In this document: positions 16,539 to 25,992 of the stretch, in pieces
Position numbering within the stretch: position 1 is the first letter of the stretch
How the letters are laid out: every line of letters starts with the position of its first letter
DNA from: Pseudanabaena sp. FACHB-2040
GTDB taxonomy: Bacteria; Cyanobacteriota; Cyanobacteriia; Phormidesmidales; Phormidesmidaceae
Length of the DNA stretch: 64,000 nucleotides
Assembly (NCBI RefSeq): GCF_014696715.1
Contig: NZ_JACJQO010000012.1
Coordinates: 62,001-126,000, forward strand
Direction of reading: 5' to 3'
Program-made: the position numbers and the translations under genes
The notes under the pieces: generated by a model
Seen by the model: only the letters and a program-made list of their open reading frames with translations
Database searches by the model: none
What the model was told of the DNA's origin: nothing

Positions 16539-16578
16539 GCGTTCAGGAGCTGCTCTTTGAGAAAGAGCCCCTGAACGC
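16539..16578 (-). terminator. Rho-independent terminator of the small minus-strand gene
   Basis: The stem GCGTTCAGG...GCTCTTT/AAAGAGC...CCTGAACGC with a GAG loop is followed on the minus strand by eight Ts. It lies 93 bases past the stop of the gene at 16672-16875. Confidence 0.85.
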
Positions 16579-16671
16579 CTAATCGTTTCTTGGAAGCTTG
16601 TAGAGGCTGCTAAGCCAGATGCTGCTGAACTGGGCTGGTTGCTTGAAGCCACTGCCGGTTCAGCTAGTCAT

Positions 16672-16875
16672 TTAGAATCCCTGGCGAGAGACTTGCTTCT
16701 CAAAATTTGCCTGGGTCTGGTGCAGCATGGTTTCGCGACGATCGCCATTGTTGTTAAGGTTTGGCACGAGGTTGCGGGCCTGCAGAGCCATATGGAGCTG
16801 AAGGTGAGCAACATACTCACTGAAGTCTTCCCGGGTCGTTGCGAGTGAATGTATCGGTTGCGCTGACTGGGCCAC
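16672..16875 (-). CDS. Small conserved-looking hypothetical protein
   Basis: 67 residues from GTG 16875, chosen because GGGAG stands seven bases upstream; an ATG at 16899 in the same frame has no ribosome site. Sequence features: a short polar start, then REDFSEYVAHLQLHMALQARNL, a probable amphipathic helix with two His, an Asn-rich turn (NLNNNGDRR), and a second helix ending EKQVSRQGF. Soluble. The good ribosome site and the strong downstream terminator on the same strand support a real transcript, although the protein is unknown to me. Confidence 0.55.
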   Translation of the reverse strand: MAQSAQPIHSLATTREDFSEYVAHLQLHMALQARNLVPNLNNNGDRRETMLHQTQANFEKQVSRQGF

Positions 16876-16908
16876 GTGAAGTCTCCCTGTTTGTAACATT
16901 TACTCAAT

Positions 16909-16984
16909 GGTTAACGTATTGAAGCTATCACAGCCTGTTAACCGCCCTCCAAATCCTGCAACGAAGCTTAACGGTTTTGTTAAC
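16909..16984. promoter_or_regulatory. Cluster of four TTAAC motifs upstream of mutS
   Basis: TTAAC occurs at 16911, 16938, 16968 and 16980, in contexts GGTTAACG, TGTTAACC, CTTAACGG and TGTTAACA. It lies between the divergent small gene and mutS. Cyanobacterial Pho boxes use (C/T)TTAACC repeats every 11 bases, but the spacing here (27, 30, 12) does not match. Confidence 0.2.
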
Positions 16985-17123
16985 ACTGCCGGTAGAGAGA
17001 TCTAGCAAAAACCAGTAGCGCTAGAAATTGTGGCTTGCTAGACATGACCTACTTTCTTTAGACACATTTACACGGAGGAGCCGCTTTAGAATAGGAACGC
17101 TGGTTTCCTTTACGGCATCTTCC

Positions 17124-19877
17124 ATGACCGGTTCGTCTGCCGCTACCGACGCTAATCATGCTATTCCTGAGCGCCTGGTAAAACACACCGTTCGCTATGC
17201 TGACCACCGCTCAGTCGCGAGCGATGAGCTGACCCCGATGATGCAGCATTACGTCTCCATGAAGGAGCAATACCCCCATGCGCTGCTGCTTTACCGGGTG
17301 GGCGACTTTTTCGAAACTTTCTTTCAAGACGCAATTACTGTAGCTCGTGAGCTAGAGCTGGTGCTGACCAGTAAGGAGGCAGGCAAAGCCGTTGGCCGAG
17401 TGCCGTTGGCGGGCATTCCCCACCATGCTCTAGATCGCTACTGTGTGCTGTTGGTAGAGAAGGGCTACGCCATCGCGATTTGCGACCAGGTGGAAGATCC
17501 GGCCCAAGCTCAGGGACTGGTAAAGCGAGAAGTTACCCGCGTGATTACGCCCGGTACGGTGCTCGAAGAAGGCATGCTCAGCGCCAGCCGCAATAATTTT
17601 TTGGCCACTGTAGTAATTGCGGGAGATCATTGGGGGCTAGCTCATGCCGATGTCTCTACCGGCGAATTTCTCACCACTCAGGCGACCGGACTAGATCAGC
17701 TGGGCCAGGAGCTGATGCGGCTACAGCCTGCCGAGATTTTGGTGCCGACCAACGCGCCGGATCTGCGAACCATGCTGCGACCCGGTGAGACTTCGGCACA
17801 GCTGCCTGACTGTTTGCCACGCCAGTTTTGCTATACGCTGCGATCGCAAACCCCCTTCTCCCAAAGCGAAGCCCGCCAGCGCCTGCTGCAGCGCTTTCGG
17901 CTGCGCTCCCTAGAGGGGCTGGGCTGCGAGCACTTGCCGCTGGCGGTGCGAGCGGCAGGTGGCCTGCTGGAGTACCTAGAAGACACCCAAAAGACAGTGC
18001 TGTCGCCGCTGCAGCCGCTCTGTACCTACACCCTGACTGAGTATCTAGTGATCGATCACCAGACCCGCCGCAACCTGGAGATCACTCAAACTGCGCGGGA
18101 CGGCACCTTCAATGGCTCTCTGCTGTGGGCACTAGATCGCACTGTTACGCCCATGGGCAGCCGCGCCTTGCGGCGGTGGCTGCTGCAGCCCCTGCTCAAT
18201 ATCTCCGCTATCCAGGCGCGACAAGACACGATTGCTGAACTGGTGCAAGATAGCAGCCTGCGCCAGGTGCTGCACCAACGGCTCAAGCAAATCTATGACC
18301 TAGAGCGCTTGGCCGGACGGGCTGGCTCGGGCACCGCCAATGCCCGCGACCTGATCGCCTTGGCTGAGTCTTTTGCTCGCTTGCCGGAGTTAGCTGCCCT
18401 GGTAGCCCAAGCCCAGTCGCCCTATCTCAAAGCCTTGCAGTACGTGCCGCCTGAGCTAGAGCAGCTAGGCCAGGTGCTGCGATCGCACTTAGTCGAAAAT
18501 CCTCCCCTCTACCTGACCGAGGGCAACCTGATTCGAGCGGGTGTCAACGCACAGCTCGACGACCTGCGCCAGCAGATTGTCGCCGACCGCCAGTGGATCG
18601 CCAGCCTCGAAGCAGTCGAGCGTCAGCGTACCGGCATTTCCAGCCTCAAAGTCGGCTTCAATAAAGCCTTTGGCTACTACATCACTATCTCCCGTGCCAA
18701 GGCGGATCAGGCCCCCGACGACTACATTCGGCGGCAGACACTGACCAACGAAGAACGCTACATCACCCCCGAACTCAAAGAACGAGAAACCCGCGTTTTT
18801 AATCTGGAATCGGAAATTCACAGCCTAGAGTACGACCTGTTCATCCAGCTGCGCGATCAGGTAGGGGGCCAGGTCGAGCTGATCCGCAAAGTTGCTGCTG
18901 CTGTCGCCGCTGCCGATGTCCTCTGTGGGCTAGCCGAAGTTGCTATCTACCAGGGCTACTGCCGTCCTGTCCTAGCTGCCGATCGGCAGCTAGGTATTGG
19001 CGAAGGCCGCCATCCTGTCGTGGAGCAGCTGTTGCCAGCGGGGTTTTTTGTGCCTAATTCTACGGGGTTGGGGAGGAGAGAGGACAGGGGAGAAGGCAGA
19101 GGAGAGGAAACAGAAGGGGAGCGGCAAAAGGGAGAGGGGAAGGGGCGACTGTCTAGCTCCTCCCTCTTTTCTCCTTGCCCCGATCTGATCATTCTCACTG
19201 GCCCTAATGCCAGCGGCAAAAGCTGCTACCTGCGGCAGGTAGGGCTGATTCAGCTGATGGCGCAAGTGGGTAGCTTTGTTCCGGCGAAGGCGGCGCAGTT
19301 GGGGATATGCGATCGCATCTTCACCCGCGTAGGTGCAGTAGATGACCTAGCGACGGGGCAGTCTACTTTCATGGTGGAGATGAATGAAACAGCCAACATT
19401 CTCAACCACGCTACATCTCGGTCACTGGTGCTGTTAGATGAAATTGGCCGGGGTACCGCCACCTTTGATGGCCTTTCGATTGCCTGGGCGGTGGCAGAGC
19501 ACTTGGCTAGCGATGTGCGGGCCCGCACGATCTTTGCCACCCACTACCACGAGCTAAATGAGCTGGCAGGGCTGCTCGACAACGTCGCTAACTATCAGGT
19601 CACCGTCAAAGAATTGCCCGACCAGATCATCTTTCTGCATCAGGTACAGCCGGGCGGAGCCGACAAGTCCTATGGCATTGAGGCAGGACGATTGGCTGGT
19701 TTACCACCCTCGGTTATCAGCCGGGCCAGAGAGGTCATGGGCGAGATCGAGAAACACAGCAAAATTGCTGTCGGCCTCCGCAAAGGCCGCCGTTCTGTCA
19801 GCGGCAGAGCTAAAGAATCGCCCTACCCCCCGCCGGAGAGTGACCCCACCGAGCAGCTCGACATTTTCAGCTCGTAG
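17124..19877 (+). CDS. mutS: DNA mismatch repair ATPase MutS
   Basis: 917 residues from ATG 17124; the open frame from 17028 lacks a family-like start. All MutS domains are present. The mismatch-recognition motif [11 protein letters not shown] (the Phe-x-Glu that stacks on the mismatch) is near residue 58. Connector, lever and clamp regions follow. The ATPase has Walker A GPNASGKS at about 693, [16 protein letters not shown] and the THYHEL switch, and the C-terminal end DIFSS follows a dimer-type tail. An unusual Gly/Glu/Arg-rich insertion of about 40 residues sits just before Walker A (19065-19165). Acts with MutL in post-replicative repair. Confidence 0.97.
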   Translation: MTGSSAATDANHAIPERLVKHTVRYADHRSVASDELTPMMQHYVSMKEQYPHALLLYRVGDFFETFFQDAITVARELELVLTSKEAGKAVGRVPLAGIPHHALDRYCVLLVEKGYAIAICDQVEDPAQAQGLVKREVTRVITPGTVLEEGMLSASRNNFLATVVIAGDHWGLAHADVSTGEFLTTQATGLDQLGQELMRLQPAEILVPTNAPDLRTMLRPGETSAQLPDCLPRQFCYTLRSQTPFSQSEARQRLLQRFRLRSLEGLGCEHLPLAVRAAGGLLEYLEDTQKTVLSPLQPLCTYTLTEYLVIDHQTRRNLEITQTARDGTFNGSLLWALDRTVTPMGSRALRRWLLQPLLNISAIQARQDTIAELVQDSSLRQVLHQRLKQIYDLERLAGRAGSGTANARDLIALAESFARLPELAALVAQAQSPYLKALQYVPPELEQLGQVLRSHLVENPPLYLTEGNLIRAGVNAQLDDLRQQIVADRQWIASLEAVERQRTGISSLKVGFNKAFGYYITISRAKADQAPDDYIRRQTLTNEERYITPELKERETRVFNLESEIHSLEYDLFIQLRDQVGGQVELIRKVAAAVAAADVLCGLAEVAIYQGYCRPVLAADRQLGIGEGRHPVVEQLLPAGFFVPNSTGLGRREDRGEGRGEETEGERQKGEGKGRLSSSSLFSPCPDLIILTGPNASGKSCYLRQVGLIQLMAQVGSFVPAKAAQLGICDRIFTRVGAVDDLATGQSTFMVEMNETANILNHATSRSLVLLDEIGRGTATFDGLSIAWAVAEHLASDVRARTIFATHYHELNELAGLLDNVANYQVTVKELPDQIIFLHQVQPGGADKSYGIEAGRLAGLPPSVISRAREVMGEIEKHSKIAVGLRKGRRSVSGRAKESPYPPPESDPTEQLDIFSS
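19065..19150 (+). repeat. Purine-rich tract inserted in mutS
   Basis: About 86 bases of nearly pure G/A on the coding strand, translated in frame as a Gly/Glu/Arg-rich loop. The same base style occurs in intergenic runs at 37610-37670 and 61480-61515, so this looks like a non-coding-type sequence that became coding. Confidence 0.6.
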
Positions 19878-19882
19878 AAACG

Positions 19883-20089
19883 TTAATTGACCAGCCGAAC
19901 TCGGCCCATGCGGATCAAGTCTAGGACATGGTTGATCTGGGTGCGATCGAGGGGAGAAAGGGTAGGGTCACCTAATATGGCGGAAGTGAGCCATAGGTGG
20001 TCCCGGCGAGTCAACGCGTTTTGCTCGATGGCGTGTCTGGTCAGACGTTGAATTTGGGGATGATCGTTAATGGGAACGACTGACAACAT
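19883..20089 (-). CDS. Small conserved cyanobacterial hypothetical protein
   Basis: 68 residues from ATG 20089. It has a helical pattern (PQIQRLTRHAIEQNALTRRDHLWLTSAIL) and a second helix LDRTQINHVLDLIRMGRVRLVN, all polar, no membrane segment. The regular heptad-like Leu/Ile spacing and the charged, well-ordered sequence suggest a real protein. It is convergent with mutS and separated by only five bases. No function assigned; a DNA- or protein-binding helical adaptor would fit the composition but is speculative. Confidence 0.6.
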   Translation of the reverse strand: MLSVVPINDHPQIQRLTRHAIEQNALTRRDHLWLTSAILGDPTLSPLDRTQINHVLDLIRMGRVRLVN

Positions 20090-20524
20090 AGGATTTGTGT
20101 GTAGTGACGATTTTGAAGAACTCTTTTGTCGTAAAGGGTCGCAGCAAGAGGGTGGCTGGTGCCTGCTAAGGGACCTTTAGCCTAGAAAATCCGGCTTGGC
20201 CTGGGTAGGTTGCCGCTCTCTGCTATAAAAAGCATGCCCGCAGCGCTATGGTCTAGCTCGATGCCTCTACAAAGCTTTGATAAAAGGCATTAAAGCTCTT
20301 GTAAACCCCGGCAAACAGAGGGAAATTACCGATCTATAGCAGGCTCTGTCTGGTGTATCTAGACAGAATTGCAGGCAGGCTTGGGGAACAATCCACTACT
20401 CAAGGACTCTGGCGTAGATTAAGTTGAGGCAAGAACTGCGCTCTAGTGGCAAAGCAGTCTAGCAACTGGCAATGCCCGGACCGTCTCAACTCATCTGCTC
20501 CAACCAACTCCACTCGGCTACCCG
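20090..20524. other. Intergenic region upstream of gloB
   Basis: 435 bases between divergent genes. One small inverted repeat TCTGTCT/AGACAGA with a nine-base loop (20345-20367) is visible. I see no open frame with a ribosome site and no RNA gene. Confidence 0.4.
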
Positions 20525-21298
20525 ATGCAAATCTACCGGCTCAGCGCGCTTTCCGATAATTACATCTTCTTGCTGCACGACCCCCTGAGCAACACAGCAG
20601 CGGTCGTCGATCCGGCAGAACCTGGCCCGGTGCTAGAGCAGCTAGAAGCGTTGGCGGCTCCGCTGATCGCCATTTTCAATACTCACCATCACAGCGATCA
20701 CGTAGGGGCTAACCGGCATCTGCTGCAGCGCTTCCCCTCAGCGATTGTCTATGGCGGGGCAGAAGATCGAGACCGCATTCCTGGGCAGAGTATTTTTCTT
20801 CAGGAAGGAGATACGGTCAGCTTCGCGGGCCGCACGGCCCAAGTTTTGTTTGTTCCGGGTCACACCCGCGCCCACATCGCCTATTACTTCCCCCCTCAAG
20901 CAGGAGAGGATTGGGGCGAGCTATTTTGCGGCGACACGCTGTTTGCCGGAGGCTGCGGACGGCTGTTTGAGGGCACGCCGGCCCAGATGGTCAGTTCTCT
21001 CACCAAGCTTCGGCAGCTGCCAGATCAGACCCGAGTCTGGTGCGCCCATGAATATACGCTGAACAATCTCAAATTTGCCCTCACAGTGGATGGGGCAAAC
21101 CCTGAACTGCAGCAGCGGTTTGAGTTGGTTCGAAGTGCTCGGCAGCGTCAGGAAGCCACAGTTCCTTCTCCGCTAGGCCTAGAAAAAGTCACCAATCCTT
21201 TCCTGCAGTGGGATAACCCTAAGCTGCAACAGGCCGTCAATAGCCCCGATCCGATTCAGACCTTTGCTCGACTGCGTGGGCGGAAGGACCAGTTTTAA
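20525..21298 (+). CDS. gloB: Hydroxyacylglutathione hydrolase (glyoxalase II)
   Basis: 257 residues, family length. It hydrolyses S-lactoylglutathione to lactate and glutathione, the second step of methylglyoxal detoxification. The binuclear metal site of the metallo-beta-lactamase fold is complete: THHHSDH near residue 55, the metal His in [13 protein letters not shown], Asp in [17 protein letters not shown], and the His in [13 protein letters not shown]. The C-terminal HAGH segment with FLQWDNP and an Arg-rich end contacts glutathione in characterised members. Monocistronic by appearance; ndhM follows after 103 bases. Confidence 0.95.
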   Translation: MQIYRLSALSDNYIFLLHDPLSNTAAVVDPAEPGPVLEQLEALAAPLIAIFNTHHHSDHVGANRHLLQRFPSAIVYGGAEDRDRIPGQSIFLQEGDTVSFAGRTAQVLFVPGHTRAHIAYYFPPQAGEDWGELFCGDTLFAGGCGRLFEGTPAQMVSSLTKLRQLPDQTRVWCAHEYTLNNLKFALTVDGANPELQQRFELVRSARQRQEATVPSPLGLEKVTNPFLQWDNPKLQQAVNSPDPIQTFARLRGRKDQF

Positions 21299-21401
21299 CG
21301 GTTGACGGGCAAATATTCCTTACTTTGGCCTCTTCTGTGAGTCCTCGCAAGACCGCTACAATAGCAGACGATGCTGATGCAAGTTAGGCGGGTCACTCCC
21401 A

Positions 21402-21752
21402 ATGATGCTCAAATCAACCACGCGACACGTTCATATCTACACCGCTGAAGTCAAAAACAACGAGCTGGTGCCCAATGAGAGCGTGTTGACCCTAGATATC
21501 GATCCAGACAACGAGTTCAACTGGTCTGATGAAGCTCTGCAGCAGGTCTACCGCGAGTTTGATCGGCTGGTAGAAGCTTCTGCGGGAGAAGATCTGACTG
21601 ACTACAATTTGCGCCGCATCGGCTCTGACCTGGAGCATTTTGTGAAAGGTCTGCTGCAGAAGGGCGAAATTAGCTATAACCTCAAGAGCCGTGCCATCAA
21701 CTACAGTATGGGTCTGCCGCAGGTGGTTGCTAATGAATCGGCGGCTTCTTAA
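21402..21752 (+). CDS. ndhM: NAD(P)H-quinone oxidoreductase subunit M
   Basis: 116 residues; ATG at 21405 is an equally possible start. NdhM is a peripheral subunit specific to the photosynthetic NDH-1 complex of cyanobacteria and chloroplasts, which carries cyclic electron flow and respiration in the thylakoid membrane. Recognised from the N-terminal STTRHVHIYTAEV, the central EFNWSDEALQQVYREFDRLV, and the LRRIGSDLEHFVKGLLQKGE block that define the family. Soluble, with no membrane segments. The phosphatase gene downstream starts 38 bases later but is unrelated in function. Confidence 0.95.
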   Translation: MMLKSTTRHVHIYTAEVKNNELVPNESVLTLDIDPDNEFNWSDEALQQVYREFDRLVEASAGEDLTDYNLRRIGSDLEHFVKGLLQKGEISYNLKSRAINYSMGLPQVVANESAAS

Positions 21753-21790
21753 AAGAGACAGCATTTCAGTTTTGTATATGGCCCCGGCAA

Positions 21791-24103
21791 GTGATCCAGT
21801 GCCCCAACCCTGCCTGTCAGGCGGTTAATGATGTCGGTCAGACAGTTTGTCAGGTCTGCCAAACGCCCCTCGTGCGTCGCTTTCTGTGGGCGGTAGACAA
21901 TGATTTGTCAGCCTTTAAGCGCAATAGTCTGCTAGCAGAGCGGTTTCAGGTGTGGGCTCCCCACATTCTGTTAGACATTCGGCCCAGTCGAGAACTGCGT
22001 TCGCTTGAGGAACTGCCTAGCTCGGTTGTACCCTATTTGCGTCTGGCGGCTGTTCCGCTGCACGTTCCCAGGCCCTTTACGGTGCTGAGTGTGCCTGACC
22101 AGCCTCCCCTGCTGCTACTGGAAGATGCGCCTCTAGCTGCCAATACTGACAGCAACGGTCAGGTTGATGTCCGACTCTTGCCCAGCTTGGCCGATCAGTG
22201 GGCATCGGCATCGCCTCTGCGCCAGCTAAACTGGCTGCGGCAGGTGGCTCTGCTGTGGACTGCTCTGGCGGGGGCAGCGGTTGAGGCTAGCCTGCTGGTG
22301 CCCGATCTGCTGCGGGTTGATGGCTCAGTGCTGCGGCTGCTGACGCTTCGATCCAGTGGGAGCAGCCTAACGCTGGTCGATCTGGGTCACCAGTGGCAGG
22401 GGCTGGTAACAACTGCCCATCCGGCTGTGCGAGACTATTTGGGAGGGCTGGTGGCTCAGCTGTGCGATCGCACCCTCACCTCAGCAACAGCGGTCGAACA
22501 CTCCCTAGAGCAGGCCATCGCCACCCTATTTCAGACTCAGCCCGTGCGGCTAGAGACGTTCACCCTTACCGATCAAGGGCCTAGCCGGGGGCGTAACGAA
22601 GATGCCTGCTACCCAGACAGCGGCAGCGTTACCCAGGGGACCGTGCAGGCAGCCGCGTTGCCTGCGACCCTGAGCCCTCTAGTGGTGGTCTGTGACGGCA
22701 TTGGCGGCCACGAAAGCGGCAACGTAGCCTCCCAGCTAGCCATTCAAACGATGCAGCAGCAGCTTATGCCTCTACTGCAGACGCCCGCCTTGGTGCCTGC
22801 AGTTGTGACTGAGCGGTTAAAGCAGGCGGTTAATGCGGCGAACGACGCTATTGCCCAGCGCAATGACCAAGAGCGCCGTCAGGAACGGGAGCGCATGGGC
22901 ACCACTCTGGTAGCGGCCCTAATCTACCCGCCCTACCTGTTTATTGCCCATCTAGGCGACAGCCGGGCCTACCGGATCAGCGCCCAAAGCTGCTGCCAAA
23001 TCACTCTAGACGATGATGTGGCGGCCCGCGAGACGCGGTTGGGCTATGCTCTCTACCGCGACGCCTTGAATTCTCCTAATGCTGGGGCTCTCGTGCAGGC
23101 TCTGGGGATTGGTGATTCAGGTCACCTGCAGCCTACAGTGCAGCACTTTTTGCTGGATGACGACAGCCTGTATTTGATCTGCTCAGACGGATTAAGTGAT
23201 TTTGAGCGGGTTGATGCATTCTGGTTCTCGACCATTCGTCCGGCGGTGCTGGGGCAGATGCCGCTGGCTCAGGTCGGGCAGCAGCTAGTTAACCTGGCCA
23301 ACGGCTATAACGGTCACGACAATGTAACGGTAGGCTTAGTTTCCCTATCGCCGCAGCCCGCTCAGTCTTTTACGGCCTTACCAGCAGCTTCATCAACCAT
23401 GCCTGCTCCAACGGCGGGCGTGGCTACGACACTTCAAGGTCCAACCCGGCTGGTGGAGCCAGCGGCTACGGTGCTGCAGCCAACCGTCCCTGTCAAAGAC
23501 CGAACCCGGCGTAGCCTCTGGCCCTGGCTGCTAGGGTTAGGTGCGATCGCAGCTGCCTTGCTAGGCTTCCTATGGTGGATAGACCAGACTCGACCAGCCG
23601 CCCAGCCACTTCAGTCGCTCCGGCTATCGCGGTTTACGGCCACCCCTCCGCTAACCCCCACTTCCCCGCTGTCGGTTACAGTTTCGGTTAATTCCTTCTG
23701 GCAGGTCCGCGCTACGCCAGCGCCAGGCAGTAGCGCTGAAACGAGTCTAATGGCCCTACAAACGGGAGCCGAGCCGAGCTTGGCAGCGCCATCGGCCGAG
23801 GAGAATGTGCCGCTGATTCCGGCAGGCAGTATCCTGAAAGTTATCAGCCGCCAGGCGACGCCAGACCGCAATCAATGGGTGCGTCTTCAGGTGTGTTCGA
23901 TTCCATCGGGAGTGTCGCTGGCTGAAACACCTCAAGAGACAGATTCAGAGGCTCCGACAGCACCGGTCAATCCGGCTCCGGCTACCCTTTCGGAACAGCT
24001 GTCGCAGCCCGGTGAAGAGGGCTGGGTTTTAGAGCCCCAGCTCACTGCTGCTGCCATTGCTCTGTCTGCGGCTACCCCAACGCAGCAGGGAGTTTGTCCT
24101 TAG
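21791..24103 (+). CDS. Membrane-anchored PP2C-type Ser/Thr phosphatase with N-terminal zinc ribbon
   Basis: 770 residues, GTG start. Order: a C4 zinc ribbon (CPNPAC ... CQVCQ, residues 4-23); about 220 residues whose layout (LLLLEDAPLA, ASLLVPDLLRVDG, LVDLGHQWQ) recalls a protein-kinase C-lobe without HRD or DFG catalytic residues; then a PP2C domain from about 255. Its metal-binding motifs are intact: RGRNEDACYP, VVCDGIGGHESG, HLGDSRAYRI, ICSDGLSDF and GHDNVTVGLVSL. A Pro/Ala linker, one transmembrane helix (about 580-600) and an extracytoplasmic tail follow. It should remove phosphate from Ser/Thr. It lies 92 bases upstream of a CHAT-FHA gene, whose FHA domain reads phosphothreonine. The pseudokinase reading is my inference. 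Confidence 0.9.
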   Translation: MIQCPNPACQAVNDVGQTVCQVCQTPLVRRFLWAVDNDLSAFKRNSLLAERFQVWAPHILLDIRPSRELRSLEELPSSVVPYLRLAAVPLHVPRPFTVLSVPDQPPLLLLEDAPLAANTDSNGQVDVRLLPSLADQWASASPLRQLNWLRQVALLWTALAGAAVEASLLVPDLLRVDGSVLRLLTLRSSGSSLTLVDLGHQWQGLVTTAHPAVRDYLGGLVAQLCDRTLTSATAVEHSLEQAIATLFQTQPVRLETFTLTDQGPSRGRNEDACYPDSGSVTQGTVQAAALPATLSPLVVVCDGIGGHESGNVASQLAIQTMQQQLMPLLQTPALVPAVVTERLKQAVNAANDAIAQRNDQERRQERERMGTTLVAALIYPPYLFIAHLGDSRAYRISAQSCCQITLDDDVAARETRLGYALYRDALNSPNAGALVQALGIGDSGHLQPTVQHFLLDDDSLYLICSDGLSDFERVDAFWFSTIRPAVLGQMPLAQVGQQLVNLANGYNGHDNVTVGLVSLSPQPAQSFTALPAASSTMPAPTAGVATTLQGPTRLVEPAATVLQPTVPVKDRTRRSLWPWLLGLGAIAAALLGFLWWIDQTRPAAQPLQSLRLSRFTATPPLTPTSPLSVTVSVNSFWQVRATPAPGSSAETSLMALQTGAEPSLAAPSAEENVPLIPAGSILKVISRQATPDRNQWVRLQVCSIPSGVSLAETPQETDSEAPTAPVNPAPATLSEQLSQPGEEGWVLEPQLTAAAIALSAATPTQQGVCP

Positions 24104-24195
24104 CCCTGTGCCCCAAAACTGCCTCGAAACAGTCTGCCTTTGCCGGCCTCCGGTCTCCATCCCCCAACCCTTGCTGGTGACCTCCAACTGTGCCC

Positions 24196-25839
24196 ATGTC
24201 TTCTCCTGACTTTCTTTGCCTGCGCCTAGCCATTGCTCCCTTGACTACGTCTGAGTCAAATCACTTTGCTATTTGGGTGCTAGAAAGCCCTTTTCCTGGG
24301 GGATTTAGCCACCACGACTGCGTTTGGGATGAGCGGCTATCGCAAATCTGGCAGAGCTGGCAGGAGTTTTTTTCGCTGCGGGGGCTGCCTCAGGTGCCCC
24401 ACGTGCCGTCTGCCTATGTGCCCCAGTTTGTCCTCGAAGACACGCTCAATGCTTTACTGCCCCCAAGCCAGCCTGCAGCCAACTACACTAGCCGCTTGAT
24501 GCAGGGTCTGGGCTTGACGCTCTGGCAGTGGCTGTTTAGTGGCCCTATTGAACAGAGCCTAGAGCGCAGTCTGGGGATGGCAATGGGCCAGTCTCGTCCC
24601 CTGCATATCCGGCTAGAGATTCGAGACCCAGAACTGATTAGTTTGCCCTGGGAGATTATGCAGCCCCAGTCAGGGCGACCGGCCATCTCATTGGGCCAGC
24701 AGATGCTGTTTAGCCGCTCGACTAGCGCCGTTGACCCGCTGCCGGATCTAGATCCTGACGAAGATCTGCGGATTTTGCTGGTTTTGGGCAGTGATGAGGG
24801 CTCCAGTGCCGATGGTCAGAGCGATCGCACCCCCGTTCTGCGGCTCCATGAAGAAGCTCAGGTGCTCAAAGACCTGTTGGAGCAGGGTACCTCCGGGCTG
24901 CGGCGGCGAGTAGTCGATAAGGTGCCTTGCCAGGTGCATACCCTGGTAGAGCCTGACCCAGCCACTATGATTCGAGAACTAGAAACCGGGCGCTACAATG
25001 TTTTTTTCTATGCGGGACACGGTGTACCTGCCCCTGATGGTGGGCTGCTTTTCCTGCGGACTCAGGCTCCCCTCAATGGCACTGAGCTGGCTCAGGTTTT
25101 GACCCGCTGCCGAATAAAGCTAGCCGTGTTTAACACCTGCTGGGGAGCCCAACCAGATCAGCGTAGCCAGTCGGCTATTCCCCGCAGCAGCCTGGCCGAA
25201 GTGCTGCTGCACCACGGGGTGCCCGCTGTGCTAGCAATGCGAGACTCAATTGCCGATGAGGAGGCCCTGAGTTTTATTCAGGCGTTTGCCCAGGCTTTGG
25301 CCGAGCGGCACCCGGTAGAGCAGGCCATGGCGCTCGCACGGCAGCAGCTACTGACTCTCTACGGCTTTAATAAAACCCCCTGGACGCTGCCCGTGCTCTA
25401 CATGCATCCCCAGTTTGATGGGGTGATTTTAGAAGCGCCTCGCCGCGACGTCACTCGCCTACCGGGGGAGGAAGGGCAGACCAAGAAGTTTGCTGCGGTT
25501 CGTTCCGTAGAAGATCCTGCCCGAGTCTGGCCTATCTACGGCGGTCTGATGCATGTGGGCCGCTTACCCGACAACGACTTGGTCATTCCTGAACCGTGGG
25601 TGTCGGGGCAGCATGCTGAAATTTTCTGTCGTAATGTGTCGGTAGGCGGCCAGACCCAGGCCACTTACTTTTTGCGGGACCGTTCCCGTTTTGGCACCTA
25701 CTGCTATGTGGAGGGCATTTGGCAGCACATCCATCAGCAGGAAGTGGCGCTCAACCTGGGCGCACAGCTACGCTTTGGAAGCCATGAGGGGCGTCTTTTA
25801 GAATTCATTATTGAGGGCGGGGGCTCCAGGTTTTCCTGA
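24196..25839 (+). CDS. CHAT-domain (caspase-like) protein with C-terminal FHA domain
   Basis: 547 residues from ATG 24196 (GTG 24190 also possible). The first 190 residues are an uncharacterised region. The CHAT protease domain (about 190-410) has the clan CD dyad: His275 in FYAGHG and Cys315 in FNTCWGAQ. The C-terminal FHA domain (about 445-545) has VGRLPDNDLVIP and WVSGQHAEIF, with the Arg, Ser and His that bind phosphothreonine. However, the usual SxNGT loop reads RSRFGTY, so the Asn is missing. CHAT domains are separase/caspase relatives used as proteases in several bacterial signalling and defence settings. No target is evident. Cytoplasmic; follows the PP2C gene. Confidence 0.88.
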   Translation: MSSPDFLCLRLAIAPLTTSESNHFAIWVLESPFPGGFSHHDCVWDERLSQIWQSWQEFFSLRGLPQVPHVPSAYVPQFVLEDTLNALLPPSQPAANYTSRLMQGLGLTLWQWLFSGPIEQSLERSLGMAMGQSRPLHIRLEIRDPELISLPWEIMQPQSGRPAISLGQQMLFSRSTSAVDPLPDLDPDEDLRILLVLGSDEGSSADGQSDRTPVLRLHEEAQVLKDLLEQGTSGLRRRVVDKVPCQVHTLVEPDPATMIRELETGRYNVFFYAGHGVPAPDGGLLFLRTQAPLNGTELAQVLTRCRIKLAVFNTCWGAQPDQRSQSAIPRSSLAEVLLHHGVPAVLAMRDSIADEEALSFIQAFAQALAERHPVEQAMALARQQLLTLYGFNKTPWTLPVLYMHPQFDGVILEAPRRDVTRLPGEEGQTKKFAAVRSVEDPARVWPIYGGLMHVGRLPDNDLVIPEPWVSGQHAEIFCRNVSVGGQTQATYFLRDRSRFGTYCYVEGIWQHIHQQEVALNLGAQLRFGSHEGRLLEFIIEGGGSRFS

Positions 25840-25992
25840 CCTGTTTTTTAAGTCGGTGCCCTAAATTTGAATGGTCTAAGTAATATGACGGAAATTGATC
25901 CCCCTTTCGCCATCCTATGCGGAATGCCCAAAAGCAGCCGTGTAGCTATGGTTGTTCACATCTGAAGCATCAGTGCATCCTACGAATCTACA

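Noticed and set aside
18489-18821. 110-codon minus-strand frame within mutS
   Set aside because: Antisense shadow of a well-supported gene.
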